The notes under the pieces: model-generated
The model's database searches: none
Told to the model about the DNA's origin: nothing
What the model saw: only the letters and a program-made list of their open reading frames with translations
Made by a program: the position numbers and the translations under genes
Shown: positions 37,388 through 45,893 of the stretch, piece by piece
How positions within the stretch are numbered: position 1 is the first letter of the stretch
Layout: every line of letters begins with the position of its first letter
Assembly (NCBI GenBank): GCA_024510845.1
Contig: JANEMA010000010.1
Coordinates: 1-45,893 of the forward strand
Direction: 5' to 3'
DNA: 45,893 bases
Source: Gammaproteobacteria bacterium
GTDB taxonomy: Bacteria > Pseudomonadota > Gammaproteobacteria > Chromatiales > Chromatiaceae

Positions 37388-37723
37388 TCAGTTTTCCTTG
37401 GCGTAATTGATGGTGTACTTGGGAATCTCGACGACCAGATCCTCGCTGTCCACCACGGACTGACAGGACAGACGAGATTCGGGCTCCAGTCCCCAGGCCT
37501 TGTCCAGCAGGTCTTCTTCTTCCTCGCTCAGCTCATTGAGCGATTCATAACCTTCGCGCACGATCACATGGCAGGTGGTACAGGCACAGGACATCTCGCA
37601 AGCGTGCTCGATATCGATGTCGTTGGCCAGCGCCATCTCGCAGATGGTAGTGCCTGGCTCGACCTCGATAACCGCCCCCTCGGGGCAGATTTCCTCATGT
37701 GGCAGAAAAATGATCTTCGGCAT
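37388..37723 (-). CDS. fdx: ISC-type 2Fe-2S ferredoxin
   Basis: An 111-residue adrenodoxin-type ferredoxin that supplies electrons for cluster assembly. Ligands are Cys42, Cys48, Cys51 and Cys87 (ACEMSCACTTCH and SRLSCQS). The start MPKIIFLPHE at 37723 gives the E. coli length and has AGGAAAGCCACC upstream; the ATG at 37756 overlaps the hscA stop and adds an unsupported tail. Confidence 0.95.
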   Translation of the reverse strand: MPKIIFLPHEEICPEGAVIEVEPGTTICEMALANDIDIEHACEMSCACTTCHVIVREGYESLNELSEEEEDLLDKAWGLEPESRLSCQSVVDSEDLVVEIPKYTINYAKEN

Positions 37724-37752
37724 GGTGGCTTTCCTGTCGGCCGCCTCGTGAT

Positions 37753-39627
37753 TCATTCGAACTCGCCGACCTTGTGGCCGGCCATGGCGTTGCGGATATT
37801 GCTGTTCATCCGCCTCTCGACGTAGAACTCGCAGGTCTTCTCCAGCTCCTCGGTGGCCCGTCTGATTTCATCGGCATCTGTGGCCGTCTCCACGGTTGCC
37901 TGCAACGACACCAGCGCCTGCTCTATCCTTTGGCGCTCCTCGTCGTCGAGCAGTTCATCGCCGTCTGCAGTCAGTGCGGCCTGCAAGGCCTCGATCACAC
38001 GCGCCGCCTCGACCCGCTGCTCGGCCAGCACGCGAGCAACCATGTCTTCACCGGCATGTTCGATGGAAGTCTTGAGCATGCCGGTGATCTCCTCGTCGGT
38101 CAGGCCGTAGGAAGGCTTGACCTCGACACTCGCCCTCACGCCCTGGCTCAGCTCCTCCGCCTCGACATGCAACAGACCATCGGCATCCACCGAGAAGGTG
38201 ACGCGGATACGCGCCGCGCCAGCCACCATTGGCGGTATGCCACGCAACTCGAAGCGCGCCAGAGAACGGTTGTCGGCCACCAGCTCGCGCTCGCCCTGCA
38301 CGACATGGATGGCCATCGCGATCTGACCATCCTTGAAAGTGGTGAATTCCTGGGCACGCGCCACCGGGATAGTGGTGTTACGCGGAACGATCTTCTCGAC
38401 CAGACCACCCATGGTCTCGATACCCAGCGACAGCGGAATAACGTCCAGCAACAGCATCTCGCCCCCGGGCCTGTTGCCCGCCAGCACATCAGCCTGCAGT
38501 GCCGCCCCAATGGCGACCACCTTATCGGGATCGATATCTACCAACGGTCCGGTACTGAAGAACTCGCCCACCTTCTCGCGCACACGCAACGCGCGGGTAG
38601 AACCGCCGACCATGACGACGTCCTCGATGTCCTCGGGACGCACCCCGGCATCACGCAGGGCACGGCGGCAGGCGGTGATGGTCCTGCGGATCAGCGGATC
38701 GACCAGCTGATTGAAGGTGTCGCGATCGATCCGGCCCGCCCAACGGGCACCGTCGGGCAACGTCACCTCGATGTCGGCCGATTCCTGTTCGGACAGGACC
38801 TCCTTGGCCACGCGCGCCCTGCCCATCAGTTCGCGCAGATGGCAGGGCGAAGCCTCGCTCCCGATCCCGGCCTGTCCGAGTACCCACTCGGCGATGGCAC
38901 GATCGAAATCATCACCACCCAGAGCAGAATCACCACCGGTGGCCAATACCTCGAATACGCCCTTGTTGAGCCGCAGGATAGAGATATCGAAGGTTCCACC
39001 TCCCAGATCGTAGATGGCGTGCACCCCTTCGGCGCCACGATCCAGGCCGTAGGCCACGGCTGCGGCGGTCGGCTCGTTGAGCAGACGAAAGACATGCAGT
39101 CCAGCCAGCTTCGCTGCATCCTTGCTCGCCTGGCGCTGAGCATCGTCGAAATAGGCCGGAACCGTGATCACAACACCAGTCGGTGGACCACCCAGGGTGG
39201 CCTCGGCACGCTTCGCCAGCACCTTGAGGATCTCGGCCGAGACCTCGACGGGAGTCACATCGCCCGCCACAGTGCGGAGACGCGGCACCGCGCTGTCGGT
39301 ATCGACGAACTCATAGGGCAACCGGTCGGCCAGTGTCTCGACGTCCTCTATGCCGCGTCCGATCAGACGCTTCACCGAGGCAATGGTGTTGTGTGGATCC
39401 TTGCTCGCCGCAGCACGTGCCTCGTCGCCAACGATCACTCCTTGCGAGGTATAACGCACCACCGAAGGCAACAGACAGCATCCCTGCTCATCAGGCAATG
39501 TCCCGGCCACGCCGCTGCGCACCGCGGCGACCAGCGAGTTGGTAGTACCCAGGTCGATGCCCACCGCCAGCCTGCGTTCATGTGGAGCGTCCGACTGGCC
39601 AGGTTCGGCAATTTGCAGAAATGCCAT
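37753..39627 (-). CDS. hscA: Fe-S-specific Hsp70 chaperone HscA
   Basis: A 624-residue Hsp70 that releases clusters from IscU together with HscB. The ATPase domain has [28 protein letters not shown] and [12 protein letters not shown]. The substrate-binding domain starts around 395 and the lid is shorter than in DnaK. Length is close to E. coli HscA (616). The ATG overlaps the hscB stop (TGATG). Confidence 0.97.
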   Translation of the reverse strand: MAFLQIAEPGQSDAPHERRLAVGIDLGTTNSLVAAVRSGVAGTLPDEQGCCLLPSVVRYTSQGVIVGDEARAAASKDPHNTIASVKRLIGRGIEDVETLADRLPYEFVDTDSAVPRLRTVAGDVTPVEVSAEILKVLAKRAEATLGGPPTGVVITVPAYFDDAQRQASKDAAKLAGLHVFRLLNEPTAAAVAYGLDRGAEGVHAIYDLGGGTFDISILRLNKGVFEVLATGGDSALGGDDFDRAIAEWVLGQAGIGSEASPCHLRELMGRARVAKEVLSEQESADIEVTLPDGARWAGRIDRDTFNQLVDPLIRRTITACRRALRDAGVRPEDIEDVVMVGGSTRALRVREKVGEFFSTGPLVDIDPDKVVAIGAALQADVLAGNRPGGEMLLLDVIPLSLGIETMGGLVEKIVPRNTTIPVARAQEFTTFKDGQIAMAIHVVQGERELVADNRSLARFELRGIPPMVAGAARIRVTFSVDADGLLHVEAEELSQGVRASVEVKPSYGLTDEEITGMLKTSIEHAGEDMVARVLAEQRVEAARVIEALQAALTADGDELLDDEERQRIEQALVSLQATVETATDADEIRRATEELEKTCEFYVERRMNSNIRNAMAGHKVGEFE

Positions 39628-40172
39628 CAGCAGGAATCTTCCATTTCGGCCTCGAGTGCCTCGGCCTCGTCATACAACTTGTTCAGAAACTGCATGCGAG
39701 ACACGCTCTCGTGCACCACTTGCAGCGCATCGGGTGAGCCATCTTCGAACTGTACCGCCAACTGCGCCACTTCCTTGTCGATCATCCGTCGGGTCTCGCG
39801 CATCAGCGCATCGAGCTCCGCTTCGGGATCCTGCGCATTGCGCACCGCTGCCAACGCCTCACGCAGTTCCATCTGCCGCATCAGGAAACCGGCATCACGC
39901 GTGGTGATGGTCTCACCGTCACTGTCCATGCCGTGCAACTGCAGCAAATACCGAGCTCGACGCAATGGATCGCGCAGGATTTCGTAGGCCTCGTTGACCC
40001 AGGTTGCCTGTTGCAGCGCCATACGCTGCTCCTGATCGGATGCACTGGCGAAACGATCGGGATGCACGGCTCCCTGCAGCTCCCGATAACGTCCGGCCAG
40101 CGCCTGACTGTCGAGTACGAACCCCACCGGCAGGCCGAACAGTTCGAAATGGTTGCTGGACAGATCGATCAT
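39627..40172 (-). CDS. hscB: J-domain co-chaperone HscB
   Basis: A 181-residue Hsc20. The J domain contains HPD (residues 37-39, in VHPDRFAS) and the C-terminal IscU-binding helical domain starts near [16 protein letters not shown]. The start [15 protein letters not shown] at 40172 fits the family; an ATG at 40196 adds eight residues without support. One base overlaps hscA. A 65-base gap separates it from iscA. Confidence 0.95.
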   Translation of the reverse strand: MIDLSSNHFELFGLPVGFVLDSQALAGRYRELQGAVHPDRFASASDQEQRMALQQATWVNEAYEILRDPLRRARYLLQLHGMDSDGETITTRDAGFLMRQMELREALAAVRNAQDPEAELDALMRETRRMIDKEVAQLAVQFEDGSPDALQVVHESVSRMQFLNKLYDEAEALEAEMEDSC

Positions 40173-40237
40173 GGTCCTCTCTCCACCGAACAACACCCGC
40201 GGAAGCGTGCGTGCAGGGACGAATCAGGCCGTGTTGT

Positions 40238-40561
40238 TCAGACGGTAAAACTCTCTCCGCAACCGCACTGATCCTTGACGTTGGGATTGTTGAACACGAA
40301 CCCCTCGTTGAGCCCTTCCCTGGCATAGTCGAGTTCGGTGCCATCCAGACAGACCAGACTCTTCTCGTCGATGATGACCTTGACACCCTTGTCATCGAAA
40401 ACCACGTCATCCTCATTGAGTTGGTCCACGAATTCCATCACATAGGCCATACCGGAACAGCCGGAGGTCTTGACGCCCAGACGCACCCCGATCCCGGAGC
40501 CCCGGTTGTCGAGAAAGCGCCGTACCCGTTCAGCCGCCATATCGCTCAACGTAATCGCCAT
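40238..40561 (-). CDS. iscA: A-type Fe-S carrier IscA
   Basis: A 107-residue carrier with the three conserved cysteines Cys35 (SGCSGMAY), Cys99 and Cys101 (DQCGCGE). It holds iron or clusters and passes 4Fe-4S clusters to targets. The start [17 protein letters not shown] is typical. It is 21 bases after iscU. Confidence 0.97.
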   Translation of the reverse strand: MAITLSDMAAERVRRFLDNRGSGIGVRLGVKTSGCSGMAYVMEFVDQLNEDDVVFDDKGVKVIIDEKSLVCLDGTELDYAREGLNEGFVFNNPNVKDQCGCGESFTV

Positions 40562-40582
40562 ATCCGAACCTCCATGAAAACT

Positions 40583-40966
40583 TCAGTCACCCCGCTTGTT
40601 CTGCAAGTCATCGATGGCCGCCTTGATGGCATCCTCGGCCAACACCGAGCAATGCACCTTCACCGGTGGAAGCGCCAGTTCCTCGGCAATGTCGGTGTTC
40701 TTGATCTGGCGCGCCCCTTCCAGCGTCTTTCCCTTCACCCACTCGGTGAGCAGCGAACTCGACGCAATCGCCGAACCACAGCCATAGGTCTTGAACTTGG
40801 CGTCCTCGATCACACCCTCGTCGTTCACCCGGATCTGCAGGCGCATCACGTCACCACAGGCCGGCGCACCCACCATCCCGGTCCCCACGTTTGGCGCATC
40901 CTTGTCCAAGATGCCCACATTGCGCGGATTCTCGTAGTGATCGATCACCTTCTCACTGTACGCCAT
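40583..40966 (-). CDS. iscU: Fe-S scaffold protein IscU
   Basis: A 127-residue scaffold. Ligands and key residues are all present: Cys37, Asp39, Cys63, His105 and Cys106. The HscA-recognition loop LPPVK is at 99-103. A strong GGGAGGT Shine-Dalgarno precedes the ATG. In other gammaproteobacteria iscU follows iscS directly; here the RRM gene intervenes. Confidence 0.98.
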   Translation of the reverse strand: MAYSEKVIDHYENPRNVGILDKDAPNVGTGMVGAPACGDVMRLQIRVNDEGVIEDAKFKTYGCGSAIASSSLLTEWVKGKTLEGARQIKNTDIAEELALPPVKVHCSVLAEDAIKAAIDDLQNKRGD

Positions 40967-41013
40967 GAATGCTACCTCCCGACTCCATGCCGTCTCTCGA
41001 AATCGTTATCGAC

Positions 41014-41036
41014 ATGCCGGACACGAAGTCCGGCAT
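41014..41036 (-). promoter_or_regulatory. Perfect 9-bp stem-loop between the RRM gene and iscU
   Basis: ATGCCGGAC (41014-41022) and GTCCGGCAT (41028-41036) flank a 5-base loop, TTCGT on the transcribed strand. It begins 10 bases after the RRM stop. No U-run follows, so a processing or stability element that sets different iscS/RRM and iscUA levels is more likely than a terminator. Confidence 0.5.
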
Positions 41037-41046
41037 ATGCGATGGA

Positions 41047-41295
41047 TCAGTTGCGTGGACGTGCCTCGTTGACCCGTACGTTACGACCGTTGATCGGCTG
41101 CTCGTTCAGACCGTCGATCGCTGCCTGGGCCTCACTGTCATTGGGCATCTCCACAAAGCCGAAGCCTTTGGAGCGACCCGTATCACGGTCCATGATCACC
41201 TTGGCGCGCGCCACCTCGCCATAGGCCGCGAATGCGTCACGGAGTTCATCGTCGGAGACGCTGTATGCCAAATTACCTACATAGATATTCTTCAT
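41047..41295 (-). CDS. Single-RRM RNA-binding protein inserted in the isc operon
   Basis: An 82-residue protein that is one RNA recognition motif. RNP2 is IYVGNL (4-9) and RNP1 is KGFGFVEM (43-50); the end is GRNVRVNEARPRN. Such bacterial proteins are often cold-inducible and bind RNA; a specific target is not known. GAGAAGAG lies 4 bases before the ATG. A 242-base leader separates it from iscS; it contains a GCAGGC/GCCTGC hairpin (41473-41488) and no gene. It may be transcribed from isc, from a promoter in that leader, or both. Confidence 0.93.
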   Translation of the reverse strand: MKNIYVGNLAYSVSDDELRDAFAAYGEVARAKVIMDRDTGRSKGFGFVEMPNDSEAQAAIDGLNEQPINGRNVRVNEARPRN

Positions 41296-41537
41296 CGAAC
41301 TCTTCTCAATTAGCCGTGCCTTGTCATTTCCGAACTCCGTGATCCGACCAAGTCACCCATCGGATCGCGGACCGCTCCACCCTGACGGCGAAGCCAATTC
41401 ATTGGTCAGCGAAATGACAGGCCCGTTACAAACCGGCACCCCGATGCACGAAGAACGGCTGTGACCACGCTGGCAGGCCCGTGCCTGCAGTTTTCCATGG
41501 CCGGCATGATACCCCAACCCGCCTTTCGACGGCAGAC

Positions 41538-42752
41538 TCAGTGCGCGGCCCACTGCACCGAGTCCAGATCGATGCCCTCCTTGTACATATCCCAAAGGGG
41601 GCTGAGCTCGCGCAGGCGTTCGACCTGGCGGCACACCTGCTCGATCACGTAATCGACATCTTCCTCGGTAGTGAAACGGCCGAGAGTGAAACGCAGTGAA
41701 CTGTGTGCCAGCTCATCGCTGCGCCCCAGAGCGCGAAGCACATAGCTGGGTTCCAGGCTGGCGGAGGTACAGGCACTGCCCGAGGACACGGCGATGTCCT
41801 TGAGCGCCATCATCAGGCTCTCGCCTTCGACGAAATTGAAGCTGACGTTCAGATTGCCAGCCACCCGATGCTCGAGGTCACCGTTGACATGGACTTCCTC
41901 CATGACACTGAAACCTTCACAGAGCCTGTTGCGCAGATCCAGCAGGCGGGCATTTTCCCCGGCCATCTCTTCTTTCGCAATGCGGAAGGCCTCGCCCATA
42001 CCCACGATCTGATGGGTGGCCAAGGTGCCCGAACGCATGCCACGCTCATGACCGCCACCGTGCATCTGCGCCTCGATGCGCACCCGCGGCTTGCGGCGGA
42101 CATACAGCACGCCAACCCCCTTGGGGCCATAAATCTTGTGCGCCGAGAAACTCATCAGGTCGACCGGCAACCTGGCCAGGTCGATGGCCACCTTGCCGGC
42201 ACTCTGCGCGGCATCGACATGAAAGATCACCTCGTGCTCGCGGCAGATATTGCCGATCGCATCGATGTCCTGGATTACGCCGATCTCGTTGTTCACGTGC
42301 ATCACCGAGGCCAGGATGGTGTCCTTGCGGATGGCTTCGCGGAAAACGTCAAGATCGAGCAGACCGTTCTCCTGAACATCGAGATAAGTGACATCAAACC
42401 CCTCGCGCTCGAGTTGACGACAGGGGTCCAGCACGGCCTTGTGCTCGGTCTTGACCGTGACGATATGCTTTCCCCTCTTCTGATAAAAGTGCGCCGCACC
42501 CTTGATCGCCAGGTTGTCCGACTCGCTGGCACCAGAAGTCCAGACAATCTCCCTGGGATTGGCATTCACCAGATCGGCCACCCGTTCACGGGCCTCCTCG
42601 ACCAACTTCTCGGCAGCCCAGCCAAAAGCGTGCGAGCGCGAAGCCGGGTTGCCGAACACGCCGTCGGGCGTCAGACAACCACACATCTTTCCGGCCACCC
42701 GCGGATCGCAAGGTGTGGTGGCAGAATAATCGAAATAGATCGGCAGTTTCAT
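41538..42752 (-). CDS. iscS: Cysteine desulfurase IscS
   Basis: A 404-residue PLP enzyme that moves sulfur from cysteine to IscU, TusA, ThiI and others. The length equals that of E. coli IscS and the sequence aligns without visible gaps. The PLP lysine is in [12 protein letters not shown] (position 206) and the catalytic cysteine in [14 protein letters not shown] (position 328). The start [14 protein letters not shown] at 42752 is used; the upstream part to 42863 is spurious. It follows iscR by 19 bases. Confidence 0.98.
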   Translation of the reverse strand: MKLPIYFDYSATTPCDPRVAGKMCGCLTPDGVFGNPASRSHAFGWAAEKLVEEARERVADLVNANPREIVWTSGASESDNLAIKGAAHFYQKRGKHIVTVKTEHKAVLDPCRQLEREGFDVTYLDVQENGLLDLDVFREAIRKDTILASVMHVNNEIGVIQDIDAIGNICREHEVIFHVDAAQSAGKVAIDLARLPVDLMSFSAHKIYGPKGVGVLYVRRKPRVRIEAQMHGGGHERGMRSGTLATHQIVGMGEAFRIAKEEMAGENARLLDLRNRLCEGFSVMEEVHVNGDLEHRVAGNLNVSFNFVEGESLMMALKDIAVSSGSACTSASLEPSYVLRALGRSDELAHSSLRFTLGRFTTEEDVDYVIEQVCRQVERLRELSPLWDMYKEGIDLDSVQWAAH

Positions 42753-42771
42753 TGTCAATGGCCTCTGACTG

Positions 42772-43260
42772 CTACTGGGCTCGCTTACTGCCCGTCCTGA
42801 TAATTTCCGGCGACACCGCAGGCGCCTCGTCTTCCTGTCGGCAGGCCACTTCCCGCACGCCACGCCGCTGCATCAGGTCGTCCAGGCTGATCTGACTGAG
42901 ATAGTCGTGAATACGGTCGCTCAAGTCGTGCCACAGCTCGTGGGTGAGACATTTCTGATTGTCCTGGCAGTTGTGCGCACCGCCACAGCGGGTGGTATCA
43001 ACGTTCTCGTCGACTGCGGTAATGACCTCGGACACCGTGATCTCGGTTGCGCCACGCCCCAGCGTGTAGCCACCACCTGGTCCGCGCACACTGCTCACGA
43101 GCAGACGCTTGCGCAAGCGAGAAAACAACTGCTCCAGATAAGAAAGCGAAATACCCTGACGCTGGGCGATATCGGCCAGAATGATAGGCCCTTCGCCGTG
43201 GTGCAACGCCAAATCCAGCATGGCAGTCACCGCATAACGGCCCTTCGTGGTCAATCTCAC
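42772..43260 (-). CDS. iscR: Fe-S cluster-sensing repressor IscR
   Basis: A 162-residue Rrf2-family regulator. The winged HTH is at 1-70 ([19 protein letters not shown] and [14 protein letters not shown]). The 2Fe-2S ligands are Cys92, Cys98, Cys104 and His107, all present. Holo-IscR represses the operon from type 1 sites; a near-consensus site overlaps its own promoter at 43292-43323. It stands directly after cysE. Confidence 0.97.
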   Translation of the reverse strand: MRLTTKGRYAVTAMLDLALHHGEGPIILADIAQRQGISLSYLEQLFSRLRKRLLVSSVRGPGGGYTLGRGATEITVSEVITAVDENVDTTRCGGAHNCQDNQKCLTHELWHDLSDRIHDYLSQISLDDLMQRRGVREVACRQEDEAPAVSPEIIRTGSKRAQ

Positions 43261-43291
43261 AGCCCGACACTCCAGAATTCAACTGCGCCGA

Positions 43292-43323
43292 ACTATACAT
43301 TGCCGACCAAATTAGTCAAGTAT
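43292..43323 (-). promoter_or_regulatory. isc promoter with overlapping type 1 IscR site
   Basis: On the minus strand: -35 TTGACT (43319-43314), 16-base spacer, -10 TATAGT (43297-43292). A 25-base sequence at 43323-43299, ATACTTGACTAATTTGG followed by TCGGCAAT, matches the type 1 IscR consensus (ATA-YTTGACT-AWWW-AGTC-RR-TAT style) and covers the -35 and spacer. Holo-IscR binding would block RNA polymerase. Confidence 0.8.
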
Positions 43324-43349
43324 TCCGGGCAACACGCATCACCGGGTTT

Positions 43350-44183
43350 TCAAGAGCGCGAATCCACCTCTTCCGGAGCCTGTTCCACCCCGTCCTCTTC
43401 AAGATGCATCCGGCGCAGCTCCTCGGCAGTGGAAATTATCTCGCAGGCGGACAGTTCAGGGATATCGTCCACCCCTTCGGGCGGCCCGAATCCCGCAGCA
43501 CGCAACGCCTCACACATCTGCTTCATTCGCGTCTCCATCACGTGCAGATGGTCGAGCATGCAGTTGACTGCATGCGCCACCGGATCGGGGGCATCCCGAG
43601 TGGCCCCATAGGCGTCGAAGCCCATCTTACTGGCCAGCTTCTGGCGATGGCTGGTGTCGATCTCCTCGGGCTTGCGCTCTATCAGTCTGCCAGGCACCCC
43701 TACCACGGTGGCACCCGCCGGCACGGACTTGACCACCACGGCATTGGAACCGATACGCGCGCCGTCGCCGATCTCGACCGGCCCCAGCACCTTGGCCCCG
43801 GCACCTACCACTACGCCACCGCCAAGGGTCGGATGACGCTTGCCTTTCTCCCAGCTCGTCCCACCCAGAGTAACACCGTGATACAGGGTGCAGTCGTCAC
43901 CGATCACCGCAGTCTCTCCGATCACCACACCCATGCCATGATCGATGAAGAAGCGCCGGCCGATGCGTGCCGCCGGGTGGATCTCGATGCCGGTAAGCCA
44001 GCGCGCCAGGTGAGAAACCATGCGCGCCAACCACTTGGCGCCCAGATTCCAGAGGGCATGTGCCAGGCGATGAAACAGCAGGGCATGCACACCCGGATAG
44101 GTCATGAGGATCTCGAAGGTGTTGCGCGCCGCTGGATCACGGTCGAACACGACACTCAGGTCTTCTTTCAAATTCTCGAACAT
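43350..44183 (-). CDS. cysE: Serine O-acetyltransferase
   Basis: A 277-residue left-handed beta-helix acetyltransferase that makes O-acetylserine for cysteine synthesis. Hexapeptide repeats run from [18 protein letters not shown] through [14 protein letters not shown]. Catalytic His residues are in [14 protein letters not shown] and [20 protein letters not shown]. The long acidic C-terminal tail lacks the usual 'DGI'-type inhibitory end in a clear form. It precedes iscR, supplying cysteine for IscS, a frequent order. Confidence 0.95.
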   Translation of the reverse strand: MFENLKEDLSVVFDRDPAARNTFEILMTYPGVHALLFHRLAHALWNLGAKWLARMVSHLARWLTGIEIHPAARIGRRFFIDHGMGVVIGETAVIGDDCTLYHGVTLGGTSWEKGKRHPTLGGGVVVGAGAKVLGPVEIGDGARIGSNAVVVKSVPAGATVVGVPGRLIERKPEEIDTSHRQKLASKMGFDAYGATRDAPDPVAHAVNCMLDHLHVMETRMKQMCEALRAAGFGPPEGVDDIPELSACEIISTAEELRRMHLEEDGVEQAPEEVDSRS

Positions 44184-44210
44184 CGACTCACAAGGTTCCA
44201 GGATCGACCA

Positions 44211-44999
44211 TCAGGAAGCATGCGGCCCACCAGCGCTGCTGGCAATCCCGGGATGATCGGAAGAAGCGGCCTCCGAGGCACGCATCGATTTGGCACCCTG
44301 TGCGGCACTGAGAATACCGCGCAGGATATTGACCTCGCGTTGATCGGGCCGTGCGCGATGAAACAGCCGCCGCAGGCGCTGCATGATGCGCCCCTCTCGC
44401 CCGGATTGCAGAAAACCGATGTCGTGCAAGGCCTGATCGAGGTGGGCAAACAGACCTTCCATCTGTGCTGCAGCAGCCGGCGGGTCGGCCTCGGCCACGG
44501 ATACCGGCCGGTCCGCGAGTACCGCCATGCGCAACTCGTAGCTGAGCACCTGCACCGCCATCGCAATGTTGAGCGAGGAATAATCCGGATCGGCCGGAAT
44601 GTGTACCAGATGGCTGCAACGATCGAGTTCTGCAATGGTCAGACCGGTGCGCTCACGCCCGAATACCAGCGCCACCGTGCCGTGCACCGTCTGCTCGAGG
44701 GCCAACGCTGCCATCTCGCGTGGATCCATGGCAGTCCACAGGGTGGAGCGCCTGCGCGCACTGGCACCGATCACCACAGGACAGTCGGCCACCGCAGCCT
44801 CCAGGTCATCCACCACCCTGGCCGCAGCCAGCAGATCCTGCCCCCCCGAGGCCCGCGCATCGGCCTCGGGCGAAGGAAAGACCTTGGGACGCACCAGCAC
44901 CAACTGTGACAGTCCCATGTTCATCATGGCACGCGCCACGGCCCCGATGTTACCCGGGTGCGAGGTCTCGACCAGCACGATACGAATCTGATCCGGCAT
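44211..44999 (-). CDS. trmJ: tRNA (cytidine/uridine-2'-O-)-methyltransferase TrmJ
   Basis: A 262-residue SPOUT methyltransferase that modifies position 32 of tRNA. VLVETSHPGNIGAVARAM, VALVFGRERTGLT and PADPDYSSLNIAMAVQ are the SAM-knot motifs, and the C-terminal helical extension is typical. The start MPDQIRIVLVE at 44999 is the family start. A -10-like TAGAAT ends 7 bases before the ATG, so the mRNA may be leaderless. trmJ-cysE-iscR is a standard order; suhB, often divergent here, is missing. Confidence 0.94.
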   Translation of the reverse strand: MPDQIRIVLVETSHPGNIGAVARAMMNMGLSQLVLVRPKVFPSPEADARASGGQDLLAAARVVDDLEAAVADCPVVIGASARRRSTLWTAMDPREMAALALEQTVHGTVALVFGRERTGLTIAELDRCSHLVHIPADPDYSSLNIAMAVQVLSYELRMAVLADRPVSVAEADPPAAAAQMEGLFAHLDQALHDIGFLQSGREGRIMQRLRRLFHRARPDQREVNILRGILSAAQGAKSMRASEAASSDHPGIASSAGGPHAS

Positions 45000-45006
45000 A
45001 CGGGAG

Positions 45007-45015
45007 ATTCTAACA
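45007..45015 (-). promoter_or_regulatory. Extended -10 for trmJ, predicting a leaderless transcript
   Basis: TGTTAGAAT on the minus strand (45015-45007) fits TGnTATAAT with one mismatch. It lies 7 bases upstream of the trmJ ATG. No Shine-Dalgarno is seen. The remainder of 45016-45251 contains no recognised gene. Confidence 0.45.
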
Positions 45016-45251
45016 GATGGATCGGAAGACTCGCAGGACACGTAACGGGCGCGCTTCCCTGCCTGACAACCGGCCCGACATTGCTTGTCGGCTCCTGCCC
45101 CCGGCTCACAGCAGCCTGGAGTTGCCGATTCCGCCGACACCACTGCCGATCGTTGCTTCCCGGGTCGGCCGGGCACGACACGGGAAGGTGGATTCAGCGC
45201 AACGACACCATCACCATCCGCCCAAGGGGCTCAGAGCGGAAGACATCGTAG

Positions 45252-45575
45252 TTCTTCGCTCACAGGGCGATACCGGAGGGTCGAGCGGGCGACGACAGAA
45301 CTTCCGACGGGAAATATTGGGATCTGTGCCATAAGCTCTGCCCAGAAGGATGGGCCCACAGACCCGACGAGCTGCTGGATCCAGCCATTGGATCTGCGAC
45401 TACGTGGCTTCAAATGCGATCTGGTGGATACGCTTTCACAGCGGCCCATGAACTCGGCCATGCCGTCCTCCACCGAAGATATGCGCATGCACCGGGACCG
45501 TCCGCTGGACGGGTCGCAACCTGCTTGACGCATAACAGAACCTGCGGGGTAGCGGCACCCGACCCGTCGGGCTGA
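45252..45575 (+). pseudogene. Decayed ImmA/IrrE-type (M78) metallopeptidase fragment
   Basis: An open frame without a usable start codon contains YAFTAAHELGHAVLHRRYAH (45429-45488), the M78 zincin signature RFT-AHELGH--LH. Upstream in the same frame are KYWDLCHKLCPEGW and RPDELLDPAIGSATTWLQ, which look coding. After the HExxH the similarity seems to continue in the next frame (RDRPLDGS) and then meets a stop, so a frameshift is likely. ImmA/IrrE peptidases usually cleave phage, ICE or toxin-antitoxin repressors. An HTH partner gene is not present. Confidence 0.55.
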
Positions 45576-45605
45576 TCTGACAAAAGACAGGCTTCCCATC
45601 CCTGT

Positions 45606-45893
45606 TCAGTAACTCCAATCCTCATGCCCCAGCGGCGAACTGTTCAGCTCGTCGCGGCGCAGGCGCCATGAGGGCAGAAAGCAACCCATCAGCCCACGGA
45701 AGCGGTCGTTGTGGTGCCATTCCAGCAGGTGCACCATCTCGTGCACCAGAATGTATTCCAGGCAGCGTGGTGGCTTCTTGGCCAGTTCCAGGTTGAGCCA
45801 GATGCGCCGGGCTACTGGATTGCAGCTTCCCCAGCGGGTTTTCATCTTCTTGACGCCCCATTGGGCCACCGGGACGCCGATAACAGGCTGCCA
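45606..45893 (-). CDS. YgjP-like (DUF45) zinc metallopeptidase, 5' end outside the window
   Basis: The last 95 or so residues of a YgjP/M48-related protein. The frame runs off the window edge, reading WQPVIGVPVAQWGVKKMKTR. KMKTRWGSCN and the zinc motif HEMVHLLEWHHNDRF (HExxH plus downstream His) are family hallmarks. The function is not well established. An internal GTG at 45869 is unlikely to be the start because similarity continues upstream. Confidence 0.88.
   Translation of the reverse strand, partial: WQPVIGVPVAQWGVKKMKTRWGSCNPVARRIWLNLELAKKPPRCLEYILVHEMVHLLEWHHNDRFRGLMGCFLPSWRLRRDELNSSPLGHEDWSY

Noticed and set aside
37774..39987. 737-residue plus-strand open frame across hscA/hscB
   Set aside because: Mirror of hscA and hscB codons (His/Gln/Arg-rich, low complexity); both sense genes are certain.
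41473..41490. GCAGGC/GCCTGC hairpin followed by a short T run on the plus strand
   Set aside because: It would terminate plus-strand transcription, but no plus-strand gene precedes it; stem only 6 bp.
45017..45334. 105-residue plus-strand frame upstream of the peptidase remnant
   Set aside because: Basic, low-complexity text with no RBS or family; the neighbouring frame holds the M78 motif instead.
1..45893. CRISPR array, rRNA or tRNA genes
   Set aside because: No regularly spaced repeats, no rRNA-like text and no tRNA cloverleaf with TTCRANTC seen in any gap, on either strand by eye; a tRNAscan or CRISPR search would be decisive.

Overview
The window is a GC-rich (roughly 60%) chromosomal segment from a gammaproteobacterium. 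The evidence is gene order rather than one marker: iscR-iscS-iscU-iscA-hscB-hscA-fdx-iscX, rlmN-pilW-rodZ-hisS-yfgM-bamB-der, rpsF-rpsR-rplI-dnaB-alr, dksA-gluQ, and a RelA/SpoT-type monofunctional RelA. PilW and DksA fit a free-living, probably type IV piliated member. The exact order (possibly Chromatiales-like) is inference. Nearly every large gene is a housekeeping gene. The accessory content is small, decayed and confined to the gaps.

Layout. 1-372: transposase debris. 373-6100 (minus): prfB (with its programmed +1 frameshift), lysS, accA, tilS and a PqiA-like membrane protein. 6344-15362 (plus): a YjdF-type membrane protein, a two-gene AddB-like/AddA-like nuclease-helicase pair, pdxH and a CorC/HlyC-type CBS protein. 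15536-21608 (minus): rpsF, rpsR, a DUF2232 membrane protein, rplI, dnaB, alr, radA. 22155-27175 (plus): dksA, gluQ, a truncated hemoglobin, a 750-base gene-poor stretch with transposase debris, rdgC and xseA. 27215-45015 (minus): the rest, in transcription order trmJ, cysE, iscR, iscS, an RRM RNA-binding protein, iscU, iscA, hscB, hscA, fdx, iscX, relA, a gutted ndk, rlmN, pilW, rodZ, hisS, yfgM, bamB, der. 45252-45893: an ImmA/IrrE-like peptidase remnant and the 3' part of a YgjP-like metallopeptidase.

How the parts work together. The isc block builds Fe-S clusters. IscR has the Cys/His ligands for its own cluster, and a near-consensus type 1 IscR site overlaps the -35 of its promoter, so the operon should be autoregulated. 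An RRM gene sits between iscS and iscU, and relA follows iscX by 10 bases; both are atypical. Downstream of relA is a 48-codon in-frame ndk relic: the first ~18 codons and the last ~30 remain, about 95 codons are gone, and the conserved IIKPDAV lysine is Glu. ispG, usually between rodZ and hisS in this cluster, is also absent. The cluster has therefore been rearranged at three points.

I did not find a clearly new multi-gene system. The strongest candidates for unusual biology are the RRM gene inside isc, the ndk relic, relA behind iscX, and the poorly characterised AddAB-like pair. There are no CRISPR arrays, rRNA genes or tRNA genes that I can recognise.
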